This document shows positions 31,221 to 34,835 of a stretch of 34,835 nucleotides of DNA, one piece after another (within the stretch, counting starts at the first letter, position 1; the number at the start of each line of letters is the position of its first letter). Both the position numbers and the translations under genes were made by a program. This DNA is from Actinomycetota bacterium (GTDB lineage: Bacteria > Actinomycetota > Actinomycetes > Nanopelagicales > Nanopelagicaceae): the NCBI GenBank assembly GCA_016870895.1, contig VGAA01000007.1:1-34835 (forward strand), in the 5' to 3' direction. The notes under the pieces were generated by a model, which saw only the letters and a list, made by a program, of their open reading frames with translations, did not search any database and was not told where the DNA came from.

Positions 31221-32267
31221 CTGAAACTGCCAGATTTCCCATGGGATCTTTTGGCGCCCTACGGTGAAAAAGCAAAACAGTATCCAGGCGGTTTTATTGA
31301 TCTGTCACAAGGAACACCAGTCGACGCTACGCCAAAGTTTATTCAAGAGGCATTAAACCAAGCGAGTAATTCGCCAAGTTATCCATTAACTGCTGGAAGT
31401 GTGCAATTAAAGGAAGCGATAAAACATTGGGCTATCTCCACTCTAGGTGCAACTGGTGAGTTTGATGTTCTACCAGTGATTGGTTCAAAAGAGTTTGTTG
31501 CGCTATTACCGACTTTTTTGCAAAGTAAGAGAGTTTTATACCCACAAATTGCATACCCAACATATTTAGTTGGCGCTCTACTTGCGTCAGCACAAGCTAC
31601 TGCAGTTGGTAGTAAGGCAGCAGACTGGCCGAAGGCAGATCTTGCCTGGATTAACTCACCAGCAAATCCAACTGGGCAGGTTCTTAGTGATTCTCAGATA
31701 TCAGCGGTCATTAATTGGGGCAGAGCCAATAATGCGGTCATTGCAAGTGATGAGTGCTATTTATCATTTTCAGATCAAGCTAAATCTATTTTGGCCTTAA
31801 CTGAAGGTGAAAACACTGGAATTTTGGCGGTGCACTCGCTTTCTAAGCGATCTAATATGGCCGGATATAGAGCCGCCTTTGTAATTGGCGATAAAAAGTT
31901 AATCGATCAAATTAGGCAGATCCGAAAGCATGCTGGATTAATGGTGCCTGGGCCAATACAACATGCAATGATTGCTGCACTCTCTGATGACAACCATGCA
32001 AAAGAGCAGGCCCACCGCTATACAAGCAGAAGAGCTAAGTTAATTAATGTATTAACTAATGCTGGCTTCACTATTGAATATAGCCAGGCTGGACTATATG
32101 TATGGTGCAGTAAAAATGAGGATTGCTATAAAACCGTTGATTGGTTTGCTCAACTTGGAATTTTGGTTACCCCAGGAAGTTTTTATGGTAGTGATAATTT
32201 TGTAAGAATTGCTTTAACCGCTCATGATCAAGACATAGATAAAGTTGTTGAAAGACTGGCATTATGA
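31221..32267 (+). CDS. dapC: N-succinyldiaminopimelate aminotransferase
   Basis: A fold-type I PLP aminotransferase of about 348 aa, the transaminase step of the succinylase lysine/DAP pathway started by DapD. Landmarks are LPDFPWDLLAPY and PGGFIDLSQGTPVD at the N-terminus, WINSPANPTGQ, IASDECYLSF and the PLP lysine in SLSKRSNMAGYRAAF. The ORF track starts at TTG 31251, but the LPxFPWD block conserved in actinobacterial DapC lies upstream in frame. The fdxA stop TAA (31212-31214) limits the start to a CTG, most likely 31221. It overlaps the next gene by four bases. Confidence 0.88.
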   Translation: MKLPDFPWDLLAPYGEKAKQYPGGFIDLSQGTPVDATPKFIQEALNQASNSPSYPLTAGSVQLKEAIKHWAISTLGATGEFDVLPVIGSKEFVALLPTFLQSKRVLYPQIAYPTYLVGALLASAQATAVGSKAADWPKADLAWINSPANPTGQVLSDSQISAVINWGRANNAVIASDECYLSFSDQAKSILALTEGENTGILAVHSLSKRSNMAGYRAAFVIGDKKLIDQIRQIRKHAGLMVPGPIQHAMIAALSDDNHAKEQAHRYTSRRAKLINVLTNAGFTIEYSQAGLYVWCSKNEDCYKTVDWFAQLGILVTPGSFYGSDNFVRIALTAHDQDIDKVVERLAL

Positions 32268-33235
32268 AGATCAGTGCAATTTTATTAGTTGGCGGCAGAG
32301 GAACTCGACTCTTGCCCTTAACACTACAAACACCTAAGCCGATGCTTGAGGTAGCTGGAGTGCCATTTACTGAACACCAAATTAGAAAAGCAGCCCAGGC
32401 TGGTATAAGCGAGATTGTGCTTGCCACCTCATACAAGGCTGAGTTATTTGAACCCTATTTTGGCAATGGCGAAATATTTGGCATAAAAATTAAGTATGCA
32501 GTTGAGAGTAGCGCCCTAGGCACAGCAGGTGGCATCAGACATGCTGCAAAATTATTAGATCCTTGCGACCTAGTTGTGATCTTTAATGGCGATGTGTTGG
32601 GTGCCCATGATTTAAAAAAACAGATTCAATTTCATCAAGAACATCAGGCCGATGTCAGCTTATATTTAACTGAGGTAGATGATGCTAGAGCTTATGGCTG
32701 TGTTGAATTAGAGAGTAATAATCAGGTTAAATCATTTTTAGAAAAAATGGATAACCCAATTAGTAACCTAATTAACGCAGGTTGTTATATTTTTAAATCT
32801 GAAGTAATACAGCAGATTCCAGTAGACCAGGTAGTCAGTGTGGAGCGCCAAACCTTTCCAGAACTACTTAAAGCAGGAGCACAGGTATTTGGTTATTTAG
32901 ATAACTCATATTGGCTAGATATTGGAACGCCGGCAGCTTTAGTTAAAGCTTCAGCAGATTTAATTATGGGCAAAGTTTTCTCTCCAGCCACGCCAAAGCA
33001 TGAAGGGGAGTACCTTGCAGCAGCTGATTCAAGCATCGATACTTCCGCTAGGGTGGAAAAGGGAAGTTATATTGCACCTAATGTAATTATTGAGAGTAAT
33101 TGTCAGATTACTGGTTCTATAATTGGTAGGGGTGCAAAGATTGGTGCAGATTGCAAAATTATTGACTCGATAATCGCACCAAATACCCAAATTTCCGCAG
33201 GAATGATCGTAAATTCCAATTATTTAGGTTTTTAA
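32264..33235 (+). CDS. Mannose-1-phosphate guanylyltransferase-like nucleotidyltransferase
   Basis: A 323-aa sugar-nucleotide pyrophosphorylase. The N-terminal GT-A-like domain has LLVGGRGTRLLPLTLQTPKPM (nucleotide and catalytic Lys region), then NGDVLG with the metal Asp, and NAGCYIF. The C-terminal part has hexapeptide repeats (SARVEKGSYIAPNVIIESNCQITGSIIGRGAKIG) forming a left-handed beta-helix. This resembles the mycobacterial Rv3264c (ManB) protein, which also lies near whiB2, so GDP-mannose formation for glycans is likely. Glucose-1-phosphate or heptose-phosphate specificity cannot be excluded. The ATG overlaps the dapC stop. Confidence 0.87.
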   Translation: MKISAILLVGGRGTRLLPLTLQTPKPMLEVAGVPFTEHQIRKAAQAGISEIVLATSYKAELFEPYFGNGEIFGIKIKYAVESSALGTAGGIRHAAKLLDPCDLVVIFNGDVLGAHDLKKQIQFHQEHQADVSLYLTEVDDARAYGCVELESNNQVKSFLEKMDNPISNLINAGCYIFKSEVIQQIPVDQVVSVERQTFPELLKAGAQVFGYLDNSYWLDIGTPAALVKASADLIMGKVFSPATPKHEGEYLAAADSSIDTSARVEKGSYIAPNVIIESNCQITGSIIGRGAKIGADCKIIDSIIAPNTQISAGMIVNSNYLGF

Positions 33236-33259
33236 CCCCACAGATCTACCAGTATCGAC

Positions 33260-33288
33260 TTGACTTATTAGAGTTACAAGCGTGTAAT
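33260..33288 (+). promoter_or_regulatory. Consensus-like promoter of whiB
   Basis: TTGACT (33260-33265) and TGTAAT (33283-33288) are separated by 17 bases, each one mismatch from consensus. The expected transcription start near 33295 gives a leader of about 60 bases with AAGGAG 4 bases before the ATG. This is the only gene here with a full sigma-70-type -35/-10 pair plus a leader and a Shine-Dalgarno. Confidence 0.65.
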
Positions 33289-33356
33289 TATCTTATTGCG
33301 GGCACACCCTGGCCCCTGAAGCATTCACAGGTTACTTACTAGGTTTAAGGAGAAAG

Positions 33357-33623
33357 ATGTCAGATCAACGTGCAGAGCTTTCAGCTCTTATTGTTTCTTC
33401 AGAACAACTCTCATGGCAGGAGCGAGCGCTATGCGCTCAAACCGATCCAGAGGCCTTCTTTCCTGAGAAGGGCGGCTCAACCCGTGAGGCGAAAAGAGTT
33501 TGCCTATCCTGTGATGTTCGCTCTAAATGCCTGGAGTATGCCCTCGCCCATGATGAGCGGTTTGGTATCTGGGGCGGATTATCTGAACGTGAACGCCGCC
33601 GTTTAAAGCGCCGCAGCGCTTAA
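33357..33623 (+). CDS. WhiB-family iron-sulfur transcription factor (WhiB2/WhmD-like)
   Basis: An 88-aa WhiB-like protein. The four cluster-binding cysteines are Cys26, Cys49, Cys52 and Cys58 (C-x22-C-x2-C-x5-C). The turn motif GIWGG (70-74) and the basic tail ERERRRLKRRS follow. FFPEKGGSTREAK between the first two Cys fits WhiB2/WhmD, and mycobacterial whiB2 also lies near manB and wall-polymer genes. WhiB proteins bind sigma region 4 of the main sigma factor. In WhiB2 relatives the role is cell division and septation. The 3' end contains the -10 box of the next gene. Confidence 0.95.
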   Translation: MSDQRAELSALIVSSEQLSWQERALCAQTDPEAFFPEKGGSTREAKRVCLSCDVRSKCLEYALAHDERFGIWGGLSERERRRLKRRSA

Positions 33624-33631
33624 AATAGCGG
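33621..33631 (+). promoter_or_regulatory. Candidate -10 box on the whiB stop codon
   Basis: TAAAAT contains the whiB stop TAA and lies 5 bases before the GTG of the next gene. It is close to the leaderless pattern of the window. The hairpin AAGCGC-CGCA-GCGCTT just before it has no T-run. Confidence 0.4.
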
Positions 33632-34835
33632 GTGGCTGAAAAGCAAAGCACTCAAGCACAGGTTAAAGACCAGCATGTAACAGCAATTCTTGTTACACAT
33701 AATGGTGTTACCTGGTTAAGTGAGGTGGTCGCTGCCCTCTCATCCCAAAAGCGATTGCCAGATCAAATTATTGCCGTTGATAATGGTTCAATTGATGGCT
33801 CAGTCAAATTACTAAGCAATGCTGGTATCCCAGTTATTAAACAATCTAAAAGTGCTGGTTTTGGATCAGCGGTAGCTGCAGCTGTTGCTAAATTGCCAAT
33901 TGTTGATAAACAAATCAATAATCAAGAAACTAATGAATGGTTATGGATAATTCATGATGATTGCGCACCAGATAAATTAGCGTTAGCAAAATTATTAGAA
34001 GCGGTAGTAGAACGACCACAGGTTGGAATTGCTGGTCCTAAAATTCTAGGTTGGTATGACCGCAAACATATTTTAGAAGCTGGAATTAGCATTACAGAAA
34101 ATGGCACACGTTGGAGTGGGTTAGAGGATAGAGAGCATGATCAAGGCCAACATGATGAGGTAAAAAATGTTTTAGCGGTTAGCAGTGCGGGTATGTTAAT
34201 TAAGCGAGGTGTCTTTGAAGAGTTAGGTGGTTTTGACCCTAGCCTTGAGTTGTTTAGAGATGATGTTGATTTAGGTTGGCGGGCAAATATTGCTGGCCAC
34301 TCAGTTATCTGTGTGGGTGAGGCGATTTTATATCATGCCCAGGCATCCTCTTCAGAACGAAGAGAAATCGATGTCAAAGATGCGATCTTGCATCGGCCAT
34401 TATTACTTGATCGTCGAAATGCCGCCTTTGTTTTACTAGCTAATTCAAGCTGGTGGATTCTGCCTTGGGTTGCGCTGCAACTCTTGTTTACCTCAATTGG
34501 TAGATCAATTATTTACTTGCTCGCAAAATTACCTGGTTATGCAGCCGATGAAATTGCAGCTATTGGGTTGTTAATCTTCAAACCAGCAGATTTAATCAAA
34601 TCCCGGCGATATCGAAAGAAAAATAAGGTGTTATCTGCTCGGGTAATTAAACAATTTATCCCTGCTAGATCAACACAATTACGGGCCAGCCTGGAGGGAA
34701 TTTCAACTTCAATCTCTAAAGCATTTAAGTCAAAAAATACCCAACAAAGTTCTACTCAAGTTAAGAGTTATTCAGATATCGGCATTATTGATGAGAGCTT
34801 TGATGAATTAGAGTTTGTTGAAGGAAAGAGTTTTG
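33632..34835 (+). CDS. Family 2 glycosyltransferase (3' partial)
   Basis: This gene is missing from the ORF track because it has no stop in the window. The frame from GTG 33632 stays open to the end (401 codons). It encodes VTAILVTHNGVTWL, AVDNGSIDGS, IHDDCAPD (DxD-like metal site), a conserved VSSAGMLIKRGVFEELGGFDP and FRDDVDLGWR with the catalytic acidic residue, as in GT2 rhamnosyl- or galactofuranosyl-type enzymes. Hydrophobic segments begin near residue 270 (WWILPWVALQLLFTSIG). Large GT2 proteins with a membrane part commonly lie near whiB in actinobacteria. Donor and acceptor are unknown. Confidence 0.88.
   Translation, partial: MAEKQSTQAQVKDQHVTAILVTHNGVTWLSEVVAALSSQKRLPDQIIAVDNGSIDGSVKLLSNAGIPVIKQSKSAGFGSAVAAAVAKLPIVDKQINNQETNEWLWIIHDDCAPDKLALAKLLEAVVERPQVGIAGPKILGWYDRKHILEAGISITENGTRWSGLEDREHDQGQHDEVKNVLAVSSAGMLIKRGVFEELGGFDPSLELFRDDVDLGWRANIAGHSVICVGEAILYHAQASSSERREIDVKDAILHRPLLLDRRNAAFVLLANSSWWILPWVALQLLFTSIGRSIIYLLAKLPGYAADEIAAIGLLIFKPADLIKSRRYRKKNKVLSARVIKQFIPARSTQLRASLEGISTSISKAFKSKNTQQSSTQVKSYSDIGIIDESFDELEFVEGKSF

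Noticed and set aside
33606-33621. Hairpin AAGCGC-CGCA-GCGCTT at the end of whiB as a terminator
   Set aside because: There is no T-run after it, and it lies within the whiB coding sequence just before a likely -10 box.

Overview
The window looks like a piece of a small, streamlined, AT-rich actinobacterial genome, most like the freshwater acI/Nanopelagicales group. By eye it is well under 45% GC. It carries actinobacterial marker genes: a WhiB regulator, the mycothiol enzyme MshB, DUF3117, DUF3107, an LCP ligase and a 7-Fe FdxA ferredoxin. Several gene neighbourhoods recall mycobacterial ones (cdd-deoA-add/pmmB-deoD; dapD/LOG/DUF3117; O-methyltransferase/htrA/tatB/mrp; mshB/DUF6113/fdxA/dapC; manB/whiB2). 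The lineage call is inference from gene content. No tRNA, rRNA, insertion sequence, phage gene or CRISPR array was seen. No gene-free stretch exceeds about 120 bases; the longest is the whiB upstream region.

Region 1 (1-13174) is a nucleoside uptake and catabolism island. On the plus strand are a BMP-type nucleoside-binding protein (5' end cut off by the window), a strong intrinsic terminator, a nucleoside ABC ATPase, two permeases, cytidine deaminase, thymidine phosphorylase and adenosine deaminase. On the minus strand, as one overlapping operon, are purine nucleoside phosphorylase, a phosphosugar/phosphopentose mutase, deoxyribose-phosphate aldolase, a full aldehyde dehydrogenase and a half-length, catalytically empty aldehyde dehydrogenase. 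Together they can import nucleosides, deaminate and phosphorolyse them, isomerise the pentose-1-phosphate, cleave deoxyribose-5-phosphate and oxidise the acetaldehyde.

Region 2 (13196-18492) holds Maf, a shrunken PurK-like protein that has lost the ATP-grasp core, a CoA-binding protein, UDP-glucose dehydrogenase, an LCP cell-wall ligase and a membrane GT2 glycosyltransferase. Region 3 (18485-27961) holds dapD, a LOG-family protein, a SRPBCC protein, an orphan sigma region-4-like protein, DUF3117, leucyl aminopeptidase, then O-methyltransferase, HtrA, TatB and Mrp, followed by DUF1003, a PHP phosphoesterase, DUF3107 and a TetR regulator. Region 4 (28022-34835) holds mshB, a DUF6113-like membrane protein, a CysS-type ligase, a 60-aa orphan domain, fdxA, dapC, a mannose-1-phosphate guanylyltransferase-like enzyme, whiB and a GT2 glycosyltransferase cut off by the window end.

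Three features stand out at window scale. First, many first-in-operon genes have a TANNNT box exactly 6 bases before the start codon, the hallmark of leaderless transcription; a minority have a Shine-Dalgarno. Second, all six convergent gene pairs abut or overlap at their stop codons with no terminator between them. Third, a perfect 13-bp inverted repeat places the cdd start codon inside a hairpin. The most interesting single items are the cdd start-codon hairpin, the dead PurK-like protein, the tetR/mshB shared operator-promoter, and the split ALDH16-like pair.
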